Shown: one piece after another, positions 50,201 to 60,905 of the stretch
How the letters are laid out: every line of letters begins with the position of its first letter
How positions within the stretch are numbered: the first letter of the stretch is position 1
Assembly (NCBI GenBank): GCA_964019055.1
Contig: OZ025206.1
Span: 21,775,578-21,839,577, forward strand
DNA from: Anthopleura xanthogrammica
Taxonomy: Eukaryota; Cnidaria; Anthozoa; Actiniaria; Actiniidae
Reading direction: 5' to 3'
DNA length: 64,000 nt
The notes under the pieces: generated by a model
Told to the model about the DNA's origin: nothing
Seen by the model: only the letters and a program-made list of their open reading frames with translations
The model's database searches: none
Made by a program: the position numbers and the translations under genes

Positions 50201-53200
50201 AGATCCTTTGTTAGAGTTGTATCATGCATATTCATGAGTTATCTTGTACACAATTTTTTTAAACTAAAAAAATGGTTCTCTAGGGAATGAGATGGGAATA
50301 CATTACGCCTTAGCTGAAAAGGTATATTAATTGGCGGATTTAAGGAGGCTCACTGGGTGCTTTTCCACCTCCTGCCAAGGATATCGTCAAAAATGTAAGA
50401 AACAGGATACTCGATAATGCAAAATCAAGGGTGGTGTAGCACACTAGCCTCTCACCTATGGGGTGTCGGATTCGATTCCTGGACTGGGCATCACATGTGT
50501 GAGTAGAGTTTGTTAGGTCTCTCCCTTGATTCGAGGGTTTTTCTCCGGGTTCTCCGGTTTGTTCTCCCTCCGCAAAACCTAACACGCTAAATTCCAGTTC
50601 GATCTATGAGTTAGCCGTGCCCTAGCTTTGACCAGCCCCCACAATGCCCCAATTACTGCTAAGCCAACCGAATTTTTTCCTTACCTTTTAACCTCATTAC
50701 AGCACTGTGCTGTCCCTTGTCACTGCTTTTCTTAGGAAAACTTTCATGTTGATCAATGACAGTAACAGGAACGTCACCGGACACTTGATTCACTTCTGCA
50801 AAATTATCCAAGTTTTCCAAAGACTCGGAAGGTGAAATAGAGGGTGTGGTTGATCTAGAGGTGACAGGCGTAGAGGGAGGTGACGGGAGTATAAATTGCT
50901 CCCAAGCATCAACATCTGAGAGATCCATGCTAGGTACAAAACGTTGGAGATTGGTTGGTGATCGCCGCTGGAAACTTTCATAATCCTCTTTATTATCATT
51001 TGAAGTCTCTTTGTATTTATGCGTTGAGTATGGCGACTGCGGAGGAGAAGGAAGCGGTGATGTGTTCGGAGTTACATCTGGGGTACCCAGTACAGCGAGA
51101 TTTTCCTTGGTTGGTGGGACAGTTAACGCGTCGTTCATGTCAACTAATAAACTCGTTGGTACACTCCCAATCAGTCTCTCGGTTTCCTCTGCAGCCTGTC
51201 CAAGATTATCAAACGACCGAGAAGGACCACCATTCTCACACGATGAAGTGCTAAAACGAGAATCACTTAGACTAGAGACATCGGACTCAGTAGAGGCTGA
51301 CGGGGTTGTTTGGATAGATGTTTTAGGTAGATCCACATAACATCTCCATCGTTTATTAGGAAGTTGACCGAGTATATTGATTTGGGTGTCTTTGGGGATG
51401 AGCGTGGAGGTAAAGCCAGGAATAAGGTAATAATCCACCGTGGTTGTAGATTTGAACTCGGAAACTTTGATCGCTGAAAGATAAAATAGCGTCTTTAATG
51501 AAAAAAAATAACTTGCAGGAAATATTGACCCCTAGCACGAGACGTCAAAGCAGCTCAATTTGGAAGGCAAGACAAAAGAATTTCAATCTCCTGAGAATTA
51601 GAAAACTATTGTTTTGTTTTGAGCTGCATTCCGACGTGCTGCAACGTATCTATTACCAGCAAAAATCTTGTATGCTAAAAAAAAAAACTGCACGTACTTT
51701 CACCAGATTTCCCGTTGCCAATGAACGCTTTTTCTCCTTCTTCGAGAATTTTTAGTAAGTCTTGCTTAATTTGAAGTGTTTTCTATAAACAAAGAAAGAA
51801 TCAAGATTAATGGCTAAAGTTATGTCCTATATCAGAAGGTGGGGTTTTTACAGTATTACAGTAGGTTCTTGGTAAAAGGCTAAAAGGAAGACTTGCTTAC
51901 CAACAGGTTTTCCAGTCTTGGGTCTGTTGGAGGTTTTTCTGGGACTTCGTAACTCTCTTCGTCTCCTGGAAATTCGAACATCAAGGTTATGCGATAGTGA
52001 CATAAGAATAACACTGAATAGGGCTGACGAGTAACGATCATGGCACGATCGCTTGGCGAACAGAGCACGGCAGCGCAGGATGAGGTATCGTGGGGCATGT
52101 TGTAACAAAGCAAGCATGGGATAAAATAACGGCCGCTCAGTCGCCGGTCATGATGACCGGCCAAAATAGTTTTAACTCAGTCATACCTTGTTTCTCGCTC
52201 AATGTTACTGTTCAAAATGACCAGCAAGGCAAAGTTTGAACCGACAAGTTCCAATTCTGACCGGATATCGGTTCGAACCGGCCGTTATTTTAAGCCCTGT
52301 AACGTAATATCAACGCATATTCACGATGTCTCACCTTCCATCCCAGAATCTGTATCATCCTTAACATCTGAGTATTTCCTGACAAAATATGACAATGATG
52401 ACACTACCATTAAATGTTAAACGTAGGAGATCCTACACACTTTCTCTGAGTCAGTTTATCTATCTCTCGGGAAACCACTCGTGATTGAATGTTAAACGTA
52501 GGAGATCCTTGACACTTTCTAAGAGTCAGTTTATCTATCTCTCGGGAAACCACTCGTGATTCCGTCGCTTGCACATCGAAAAAATAATGCATGGGCCTAG
52601 AGATCGTTGGTGTCTTCCCGAGACACCTCAGAAGATTCGCTCCCAACCTCTCCTCTCCCCCCCCCCCCCCCCCACCCCCATGTCATAAGACAACCATCAC
52701 TCAATAAAGAATGTTTGATAAAGCAAGGAGACTGCGTGGCTGCTTATTTGTTGAATATCACTGATGTAAATAAAAGGGCCAAGAATGATCGTAACCAGGT
52801 ATAGACCCCTTTCATGTGACGTCAAAGCAACTCAATTTGGAGGACAAAAGAATTTCAATCTCCTAAGAATTGGAACCTATTGTTTTGTCCTCCAAACTGA
52901 GCTGCATTTCAAAGTGCTGCAAGAGGTCTATACTTACAGTTCTGGAGCCAAAGTCTGGAAACGTCTTGATTCCATTGCTAAAACCTTCGCCTCTTGTAAT
53001 TTTTTATCTAAATGACAACGAAGTGAATAAAAATATTGGGACTTAATTCCTTTTGATAAATCATTGCTAGAGAAGTTGTGAAAATAACCTCCTTAGACAT
53101 CTCTCTTTGCATCTTTTTAACCTTTCCTTCCATGGGCTTCCTGTCGCAAGCGCAGAAAGAGGGGGAGACTGAGAAGAGTTGGAATACGATTAGTTCCTAA

Positions 53201-56200
53201 GTCCTAACGGTAAGGGCACAGGTAGCCCACTAGTAGGAAAATAGCAACAAAAAAAGTAATAGCATAGAAAAAGTAAGAGAGATACCGGCGAAAGGTAAAA
53301 AGATAAATGAGCGATTAAGCTGGGATATTTCTGTCAACAAGCCCAAGGTCCTTCCTGTAACCCCAGGGAATCCTGGCGTAATACCATAATATATTTTCAA
53401 GCATGGGTTACGGGGTTCAAGGACCTGTTTCTGTAACCTATAATATACAAATAAACAGAATAAACCTACAATAACGTTTACACTAATTTTGGATATAACT
53501 GCGCAAGCACTGGTAAAGCGATTTTCTTGCATTTATGGCGTGCATACTTTGGGCTTAAGAGGAATAAATTCGTGAGGGTTAAGCCGATTACAGATGGATT
53601 CCAGCCAGTAGATACGTCTCTTCACATCACAAATAAATTCAGAGTGAGCCAGCATGAGATTAGTAACGAAACAAAATTTTAGTTTTCTATAGCATTCCAT
53701 TTATGCAAAATAAGAACACACTTTTTGTATGGATATATTACACAACTGAACCTGGTACATGTTACCGTAACAAAGGTTCTACTCCAACAAAAGAAAATAT
53801 CTTTGACGCCACTTACCGGATGTGGAGTTATTCTGAAAGAAAATAATCAAGTAAAACAAGTTAGAACAGTAGCTACAGTAGAATGCCGGTTTAGAGGTGG
53901 GAAAAGTTCGTATTACCATGCAAAGCAGGATCATTAGACCCTTATTGAGGATTACTAAGGCAAAAGGCACCGGTGAATCAAGGGTGGTGTAGCGGTAGTG
54001 CACAGACTGCACACGCCTCTCACCTCTGGGGTCTCGGGTTTGATTCCTGGACTCGGTATCACGTGAGCAGAGTTTCTTTGGTCTCTCTCTTGATTTAAGG
54101 GTTTTTCTTCGGGTTCTTTGCTTTTCTTTTCTTCGCAAAACCCAATACGCTAAATGCCAATGTGAGTTAGACGTGCCCTGACTTAGATCACCCCAGAGGT
54201 TGTTTCAGGGTTCTATGTGTGAGTTAGACGTGCCCTGACTTAGATCACCCCAGAGGTTGTTTCAGGGTTCTATCTGTGAGTTAGACGTGCCCTGGCTTAG
54301 ATCACCCCAGAGGTTGTTTCAGGGTTCTATCTGTGAGTTAGCCATGCCCTGACTTAGATCACCCCAGAGGTTGTTTCAGGGTTCTATGTGTGAGTTAGAC
54401 GTGCCCTGACTTAGATCACCCCAGAGGTTGTTTCAGGGTTCTGTCTGTGAGTTAGACGTGCCCTGGCTTAGATCACCCCAGAGGTTGTTTCAGGGTTCTA
54501 TGTGTGAGTTAGACGTGCCCTGACTTAGATCACCCCAGAAGTTGTTTCAGGGCTCTATCTGTGAGTTAGACGTGCCCTGACTTAGATCACCACAGAGGTT
54601 GTTTCAGGGTTCTATGTGTGAGTTAGACGTGCCCTGACTTAGATCACCCCAGAGGTTGTTTCAGGGTTCTATCTGTGAGTTAGACGTGCCCTGACTTAGA
54701 TCACCACAGAGGTTGTTTCAGGGTTCTATCTGTGAGTTAGACGTGCCCTGACTTAGATCAGCCCAGAAGTTGTTTCAGGGTTCTATCTGTGAGTTAGACG
54801 TGCCCTGACTTAGATCACCACAGAGGTTGTTTCAGGTTCTATCTGTGAGTTAGCCGTGCCCTGACTTAGATCAGCCCCGAGGTTGTTTCAGGGTTCTATC
54901 TGTGAGTTAGACGTGCCCTGACTTAGATCACCCCAGGGGTTGTTTCAGGGTTCTATCTGTGAGTTAGATGTGCCCTGACTTAGATCAGCCCAGAGGCACC
55001 ATGAGACACCATGCACTCGGTGAACACTTGTTTCCATAGCCAAACTGCCCTTCATTGAGTACTTTTAAAGGACTGGGATCGGTTTTATGGTTGGTTAGAT
55101 TTCAGGTTAGGTTTAGGGTTAGATTCCAGTCCTCTCTCCACAAGGGCATTTTGGGCTATGTAAACAAGTATCTACCTACATGTATGCACTCTTACTGGTC
55201 CTGTCTTATAACGGTTCAAAGTTCACACCCAACCATTCCCTTGACTTTTATGGGTTTTTTTTAATGTTTTGTAACTAGAATAGAATAACCCTACCTGTGG
55301 ATTATCAGCCATATCAATGCCTTCTTCTAACTTGCTTATCCTGAAAGAAAATAATAAACCAGAATTGATATGCCAAAAGATCAATAAAATGGGATTTAGC
55401 AGTGGAATCTCTACAAAGTAGCTATTAGTTCACTGAAATTCCAATTTCTCACTGCTACATACATCACCCGAGTATCCCAAAAGACTTATAGACCCCTTTC
55501 ATGTGACGTCAAAGCAGCCCAATTTGGAAGACAAAGCCAAATTATTTCAATCTCCTGAGAATTGGAACCTATTGTTTTGTCCTCAAAAGTGAGTTGCATT
55601 CTGACGTGCTGCAAGGGGTCTACACTAAGTTGGGTAGATACATACCATCTGTACATGCTTCCCTTGGAAGGTGCTTCAAACAGGTAAACTGGTGAGTCAA
55701 TGCTGTTAACAACTTGTAGCTTGAAAACATTATATTTTGGGGGTTCATTCTTTTTACTTTTCTTCTTCGTTTTTACCTGTAAAAAAAAAAGATTTTTTTT
55801 CATTTTATGATAATACCATACAAGTATTTATCCCAGACCACTAAAAATACAGCAAATCAGAATGTAGAAAAGCCAGGGGTGGGTCCAGTATTTTCTTCAG
55901 GGCTCGGGGATGCACTGAACAAAAAAAAAACAACATGATACTGTATCATCCAAGAAAGAGAAAGCTATTACTTATTGGATATCTCCAAAGCTGCAGTAAG
56001 GACACAAAGTCAAATGAGGGAGGGGTGCATCCCTTAAAATCAAAGAAAAAAAAACACATTTTATATTGATTATCTTTGAAGTAGAGGCACAAAGTCAACG
56101 AGGGGAGGGTATGCACCCTATACACCACATGCACCCCTCCCTTGGATCTGCCCCTGAAAGCTGTGATCGGGCTGATGAACCATTAGGCAACCTTTATTTT

Positions 56201-59200
56201 TTATCCCTGTAATAGCAGTTGTGATGCAAAGGCTGAATCAATAGCCTAAATTCTGCTTACCCTGGATTTCATAAGAAACATAAAGCACTACTTGTATAAA
56301 ATTACTAGCCTATTATTTCTTACCATGGTGCTATCCCATATGCTGATGGAAGCACCTTTCTTCAACATTAGAAAAGCTTCTTTCTTTTCATTCTGCAAAA
56401 ATTGAAATGAAAAATGATATTATTAACTGTCTGAGTGTGGATATAACAAGAGATGATACAGTCAGATAGATATACACTAAAAAAGAAACAAGAAGTAAAA
56501 CAAAGGAAGAAAGGATGAAAGGGAAAGGAAAAAAGGGAGGGAGGCCGAGGAAGGACAGGAGGGATTGAGGGAAGAAAGAAAATGGAGGTAAGAAGGGACA
56601 GCTGAGTGCTCAGGAAGGAAGATAGGCAGGGACGGATGGACAAAAGAACTAAGGAAGGGGGGTTCTTTTGGGAGGGTTTATTAATTCTACAGGTTCTATT
56701 TTTCCTGCTTCTGAAAAAATCAACTTCTAAACTCCAATTCAATCATGGAACAAGGGCCTCAGGTGGCTACAGTATTAAGTGCTAGTACCCTAGTAAAACA
56801 ATGACGATAACAAAGACAATTGTTTGTTAAACAAGCATACAGTACATGTATGAAATTAAAAAAGCTTTAATTTCATGGGTTCCCTGTGTTAGTATCACAA
56901 CTTACTCCAGCTGTTGGTCCAATAACTTTAGAGGGAGGTGGGCATGAAGCTGTCTCTTGACTGAGACTTAGATCCTAGGAAAAAGGATAATCAAAACTAT
57001 TTAAAGACCATATTATGCACACGGGTGGCATAGTGGTTTACTGCTCGCCTTTCACAGCTATGGTCCAGGCTCAATCCCCGACTTGGACTAATATATATGT
57101 CAGCTGAGTTTGTTTGATGTGTTGTTCTAGATCTCTCCCTTGCCATCAGGCTTCTTCTCCAGGTTCTCTGGTTTTCCTTTCTCCATAAAAATCGATATGT
57201 GCGTAGACTGTAGTATCATTGTTGTAAATAATTATGGAATAAACGTAGTGGTAGTAAATGTAAAGCGAACTACACGGAAGAGCCCCATACAAATATAAGT
57301 TTATATATTTAAGTTTTGCAATTAAACACTTACCCTATATAACCTTAGTGTTGATCCACAAAGATCCACCCAGTAGGTTCTCCAAGTTAACTCCTGAAAG
57401 AAAGAAAAAAAATTATGTAATTGTTTTCATATAATGATGCAGAAATGACTGAAGGTTTTTTTATTTTCTATCAATTATTGTTAAATAATTTTTCCCTAAC
57501 TTAACTTTACCAACAAAATGTGAATATGAACCAGTTCACTCTTTATTGCCAGCATATTCTGGGCATATTTTGAAGCATGGCAAGAGACTTGCATAGCACT
57601 AAGACTAAGATCAGGTCGCTAGTAAATTCTCGTTAACATGCACTGAATAGAGATTGTTAGATGCATGCTCTGTTTTTCCCTGGGTTCACCAGTTGTCCTC
57701 CTTCTGTACGGATCAACATGTGAGTTGAGAGTCGTATGCAGGGCTCAAAATAGCCTGCCAATGACCAAAATGCAGACTAAATATTACTAACAGTAGGCAA
57801 AATGGAAAATAAAATGGCAACCAAACTTTTACTGATGGAGTTTTGGTTTCCTTCCATTTTTCTATCAAACACTGGTGCTTGTTTGCATGGATTATTGAAA
57901 GTGATTGTGGTATGTGCAAGTGAAAGTGGACCAAATTGGACATCAGTATTTATACTGAACTTGTTGACTCAGTGCTATGTAGCTAAAGAAATAAGAAAAA
58001 AATATTTTCTTTCATAAAAGAATGTGACTTACCTTGACTTTCTTAGATGGATCAGGTACTAATGCACTATTCAGGTATCCCCACTGCAAATAAAAAGAGC
58101 TATTTTACAAAACCAATTAATACACCGACATCATAATATCTAATTGTGCATTCGTAAAATTCATACATCATATTAGAAAAAAAATTACTTGAATAATAGT
58201 CAAAGATTTATTTCTCCTGGTTTCATGCATCCTTATCTTCCCAAAATTTAAATAAGCATGGGAACCTTTGTGAATTCTGAAGTCAAACAAAAAACTTTTA
58301 CTTTGTTCAATACAGTACTTACATGAATACATGAAAGATCAATGGACTGTGCTGATGCTGATGCTGAAGCTGTTGGCTTTGACTGCTGAAAGTCAAAAAG
58401 ACAAAAAATATTTAAACGTAACAAACAAACAAAACAAACTCAAGGTCAACCAATCAGAATCGAGGAGGTCGAGCAAACTGTCAGTCAATATTCCAAAGTT
58501 GTGACGGAATGTTGGGATGTTCCCTACAAGTGAACATCCAGTTTGACTGTAAAATCTCTACAAATTGTTAGGCATTTGCCATTGCTCAGATGATAACCAA
58601 AAATGTTAAAACCAAGAGGGGTTTCATGCAGGTTTATCTGGTTTTTCTCCCTTCATGAAAAAATTGCCATGTGATTTGAGTGTTGTGTGTTTTAAATAGT
58701 GAATGTAGTAGTTGTGCTTTTGGAGTTAACCTCATTTATAAGTTTGTATTAATTTTCAAGATGTCAAACATTGCAGACCAGGTTATTTATTTTGGTGCTT
58801 AAAGTAGTTCTAACTCAAGTGTCACACAATCAATAATTTTATTTTGATTCTGTTACGATTTCATTAATTTTTTTGACGGTCAAAGTTGGTAAAAATGCAT
58901 GTTTTGGGCACCAAAAAAAAATTTTTTGATTATGTGATTTTTAGGGTCAGAACTTTCATATTAAACAAAAACTGGCGAACCCTTATATGCACTTTAAACT
59001 TGATTGCTTATCATTTTCTTTATTTTTTAAATGGTTTAACATTTGCTTTTGTTTTCCTTGTCTTTTATAATTTTCGAACCATGTTTGCTCCATTTATTTT
59101 TGTCGTTATGGTGACATAAATTTTTATTTTTGAATCAAAGAGAAAATTAATCCAAAAGAACTGTAAAAATGAGTGAGGAAACTAGCTATAGCTTTTATGA

Positions 59201-60905
59201 TGAAATAAGAAGATAAGTTGCATTCATTTAATGATAAATAATTATGCAAGCAAAAATAAAAGTTTTTACTTAGATATGCTAAACCAACCTATTGCTTAAA
59301 TGCTAAGGATCATGGTCATGAGAGGGGGACAAAACAGCAACAACACAAAGAAAATTGATATAAAATTATGTGTTTTATAGAATGAAGAAAAGCATTAACA
59401 GCCATCAAATACAATAAACATTGTTTATTAAACATCAATACACCTTGTATTTGGAAACCAGACTAGTTGAGAACAAACTTTTCTTAGCAGAGGAAATTTT
59501 GTTCAAATTTCTATTGTTCTAGACGATTCTGTCCCCCTCATAAACAAGCAGTGACATTATTGGGCAATTGGCATTTTCAACAAGTTCATTGACCATATAA
59601 CGTTAAAATCTTAAAGTCTATTGTTTTCATTTCAAATGCTTGGACAAGTACCAACAGCTGTACACTAAACCACTTAATTCTGAAGTAACCCAAGACTAAT
59701 ATCACCCACATTTGCATGGTCAATCTTGACGAGTGACGTCTTAGAACAATTAAAAAGTCTTTAAGATCAAAAATAAATAAATTCCATGAGTAAATAGGGG
59801 AAGGATATCTAACTTCATCACTATCTAATAATCTCGTTCTAAAAATGTCTTCCTTCCTGTGGTTAGGATTGAGCCACAAGATTAATAATTCATCTCTGAA
59901 TGACAATCATGCATGTGTTCCAAAGCTACATCTAAAACCCCTTGTTTTGACTATCTTCCCATAGCTGGGCTTTGTGGTATCAAGAAAGCAACAGAGTAGA
60001 GTAAATTACCCCTTGTTCTTAGGTGATAAAGCTGTTATTAACGTAGTAGTATTCTTTTTATATTGTTTAAAGTAATTATTCATAGTATTAAGACTGTGTC
60101 TTGCATCAACTTTCTACAGTACGTGGTGACCTAAATTTATTTACATGATAAATAGGTGCCTTTTCTACTCTATAAATACTTGAAGGTACAGTACTATATT
60201 TGGCGAAGGTATTAAGATAATGATTTGAAAATATTTAATGTAAAAATACGCAAAGCCAGTCTATTGGTTTCTAAAGGTGGAATGGTAAACAAAATTATAT
60301 CACTTATAACCTTACTCCTACATCACGTCGTGTGAATAATATTTCATAGTAATTCTTAACGAACCAGCTTCAAGGAATGACTATCATCTTTAGCTTTTAG
60401 TATAAAGCTATTTCATGGCAAAAATTGGAATAACAGAGAAGGAAGTAAGCTTATAACAAAACAGAAACAGCAATTTATCTTGAACAACATTTTTATCTCA
60501 CAACAAGAGCGACCAACGTTTCTTCGAAACGTTAGCCTACGTTATATTCATGAATAAGACTATCTTAAGTTAATCCTTTATTTCAGAGAGGTAGCCATTA
60601 TAAACGGGTTTCGCGTGTCTTATTAAGTGCAATAGTAAACAAAGAAGCTCTATGGAAATATTAAATATCAGACGGAGTTGGATGACAAGGAGTTTGACTC
60701 CGAAACAAACCCACCTCACACACTCCCACGATACATGTGATTTTACAATAATAAGATGATTAAAATTGATAAAAAAAACTACCCTGGGTTCTTCTATATT
60801 AACTTAATTAAACTGTAGCGCTATCAATAAGATAATATAACGTATAGAATGAGTATATACCTCGTTTAAATCGGACGATAATTCTCTGTTGTCGACAGCC
60901 GCCAT
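39613..60905 (-). CDS. PH-PDZ scaffold protein, tamalin/CYTIP-like PDZ (1341 aa, 25 exons)
   Basis: Exons in order: 60861-60905, 58323-58385, 58033-58083, 57334-57393, 56906-56974, 56324-56392, 55646-55776, 55295-55340, 53817-53832, 52938-53007, 52335-52378, 51901-51965, 51704-51782, 50685-51473, 49012-49035, 48546-48564, 48000-48049, 45795-45982, 44009-44118, 43482-43569, 43273-43372, 42455-42548, 41746-41812, 41556-41628, 39613-41228. Phases close to 4026 nt. A PH domain spans about residues 36-170 (WRTYWVDLCGSTLRLYR, VFKLQVVNS, GSMYRW). Residues 270-532 are Ser/Thr/Pro-rich. The PDZ (about 668-758) has GFGFTLQTYG, AYMAGMRPGDIIIVIENQ and ELLQKA, closest in feel to tamalin and CYTIP. A charged coiled coil (about 780-803) follows, then a 538-residue disordered exon. 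A role as a membrane scaffold is inference. The 5' boundary of exon 18 has a poor acceptor, so two separate genes remain possible. Confidence 0.75.
42087..42275. repeat. GGT/GGA-rich low-complexity tract
   Basis: About 190 bp of degenerate GGAGGTGATG-type repeats lie in the intron between PDZ exons. The Gly/Val-rich frames here are not genes. Confidence 0.7.
42744..42877. mobile_element. MITE, TATAGACCCC family, copy 3
   Basis: TATAGACCCCTTGCA and TGCAAGGGGTCTATA are perfect inverted ends. The inner CTCAATTTG/CAAATTGAG arms and a 17-18 bp poly-T run are visible. It lies in a PH-PDZ gene intron. Confidence 0.8.
42980..43245. mobile_element. 266-bp MITE, AAGGTTTGTGAAGG family, copy 2
   Basis: TACAGCTATTT at the left and AAATAGCTGTA at the right are perfect inverted ends. 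The arms continue through AAAGGTTTGTGAAGGTTTTG and its mirror ACAAAACCTTCACCAACC. It ends about 27 bp before PDZ exon 21. Confidence 0.8.
44600..44790 (+). mobile_element. SINE-like fragment with two 57-bp tail units
   Basis: The body end (CCGCAAAGCCTGACACGGTAAA) is followed by about two copies of the GAGTTAGCC-GTGCCCTGACTTAGATCAGC tail unit. The tRNA-like head is missing. It is antisense to the PH-PDZ gene. Confidence 0.6.
45178..45380. repeat. Near-perfect 83-bp inverted repeat with 37-bp loop
   Basis: The left arm 45178-45260 starts TCAATAAACGAACGGTAAAA, and the right arm 45298-45380 ends with its complement. Only a few mismatches are visible. It lies in a PH-PDZ gene intron, and the RNA could fold into a long hairpin. 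Confidence 0.85.
47342..47802 (+). mobile_element. SINE-like element with about five 57-bp tail units
   Basis: The degenerate tRNA-like head (GGGTGGCACAGCACGCTCACC, GGGGTTTAGGACTCGGCATC) is followed by the common body (TTTGTTAGGTATCTCCCTTG) and five tail units with the core GTGCCCTGACTTAGAT. It is antisense to the PH-PDZ gene. Confidence 0.65.
48404..48535. repeat. Inverted repeat next to exon 16
   Basis: CTCAAAATTATCTTGGATGT then GAGGCTAACATG is mirrored by CATGTTAGCCTC and ACATCCAAGATAATTTTGAG. The arms are about 32 bp around a loop of roughly 60 bp. The element ends about 10 bp from the 19-nt exon 16, beyond its donor. Confidence 0.75.
48640..48800 (+). mobile_element. SINE-like element without tail repeats
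   Basis: The head CAAGGGTGTGGTAGCAGCAG, then GGGAGTCGGGTTTCATTTCT, and the body TGAGTTTGTTAGGTCCCTCT match the family at 50426 and 53976. The copy ends at CCGCAAAGTGAATTCCAGAG. Antisense to its host gene. Confidence 0.6.
49154..49240 (+). mobile_element. tRNA-like SINE head of a different type
   Basis: GGCAGCATGGTCGAGTGGTC is a good A box and GGTTCAAGTCC a good B box, 44 bp apart. The sequence does not close a full cloverleaf acceptor stem, so a tRNA-derived SINE is more likely than a tRNA gene. Confidence 0.5.
50426..50645 (+). mobile_element. SINE-like element with one tail unit
   Basis: CAAGGGTGGTGTAGCACACT, then the B-box-like GGATTCGATTCCTGGACTGG, the body TTTGTTAGGTCTCTCCCTTG and a single degenerate tail unit. 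Antisense to the PH-PDZ gene, about 40 bp from exon 14. Confidence 0.65.
51523..51653. mobile_element. MITE, TATAGACCCC family, copy 4 (degenerate)
   Basis: ATTGACCCCTAGCACGAGAC and its mirror CGTGCTGCAACGTATCTA are partly eroded. The inner GACGTCAAAGCAGCTCAATT and GAGCTGCATTCC parts match the other copies. Confidence 0.65.
52414..52563. repeat. Tandem duplication of a 75-bp unit
   Basis: ATGTTAAACGTAGGAGATCC begins at 52414 and again at 52489. Both units end in CGGGAAACCACTCGTGATT, with a few substitutions between them. Confidence 0.85.
52800..52932. mobile_element. MITE, TATAGACCCC family, copy 5, abutting exon 10 donor
   Basis: TATAGACCCCTTTCATGTGA and the mirror AGTGCTGCAAGAGGTCTATA bound 133 bp. 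TGACGTCA (a CRE-type palindrome) lies near the left end. The right end reaches the last base of the GTAAGT donor of PH-PDZ exon 10. Confidence 0.8.
53976..54165 (+). mobile_element. SINE-like element heading the long minisatellite
   Basis: CAAGGGTGGTGTAGCGGTAG (A-box-like) and GGGTTTGATTCCTGGACTCG (B-box-like) start a body with TGGTCTCTCTCTTGATTTAA. It runs straight into the 57-bp tandem array. Antisense to the PH-PDZ gene. Confidence 0.7.
54165..54998 (+). repeat. 57-bp minisatellite, about 14-15 units
   Basis: The unit reads GTTAGACGTGCCCTGACTTA, GATCACCCCAGAGGTTGTTT, CAGGGTTCTATCTGTGA. Units differ at a few positions (GACGTG/GCCGTG, CACCCC/CAGCCC). The same unit forms short arrays at 23935, 44675 and 47515, each after the same SINE-like body. 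Confidence 0.9.
55487..55624. mobile_element. MITE, TATAGACCCC family, copy 6
   Basis: TATAGACCCCTTTCATGTGA, then CGTCAAAGCAGCCC, is mirrored by GACGTGCTGCAAGGGGTCTA. It is closest to copy 5. It ends about 20 bp from PH-domain exon 7 on its donor side. Confidence 0.8.
55871..56157. mobile_element. Inverted-repeat element, GGCGGATCC family, copy 2
   Basis: CAGGGGTGGGTCCAG at the left is mirrored by TTGGATCTGCCCCTG. The interior has two copies of a GCACAAAGTCAA...GGGTGCATCC...AATCAAAGAAA segment also found at 20648-20790. Confidence 0.6.
56453..56660. repeat. Purine-rich (GGAA/GAAAG) tract
   Basis: About 200 bp of degenerate AGGAAGG/GGAAAGG units lie in a PH-PDZ gene intron. The open frame across it is compositional. 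Confidence 0.7.
57018..57190 (+). mobile_element. SINE-like element, diverged
   Basis: CGGGTGGCATAGTGGTTTAC (A-box-like), then CCAGGCTCAATCCCCGACTT (B-box-like) and TTCTCCAGGTTCTCTGGTTT resemble the family body. Antisense to its host gene. Related 3' bodies without heads lie at about 57600-57735 and 58560-58690. Confidence 0.55.

Noticed and set aside
51523..51653. Promoter element because of GACGTC
   Set aside because: The motif is part of a repeated MITE end, so it is not independent evidence for a promoter here.
54165..54998. CRISPR array
   Set aside because: The 57-bp units are directly adjacent with no spacers, in a eukaryotic intron, with the same unit after SINE bodies elsewhere.
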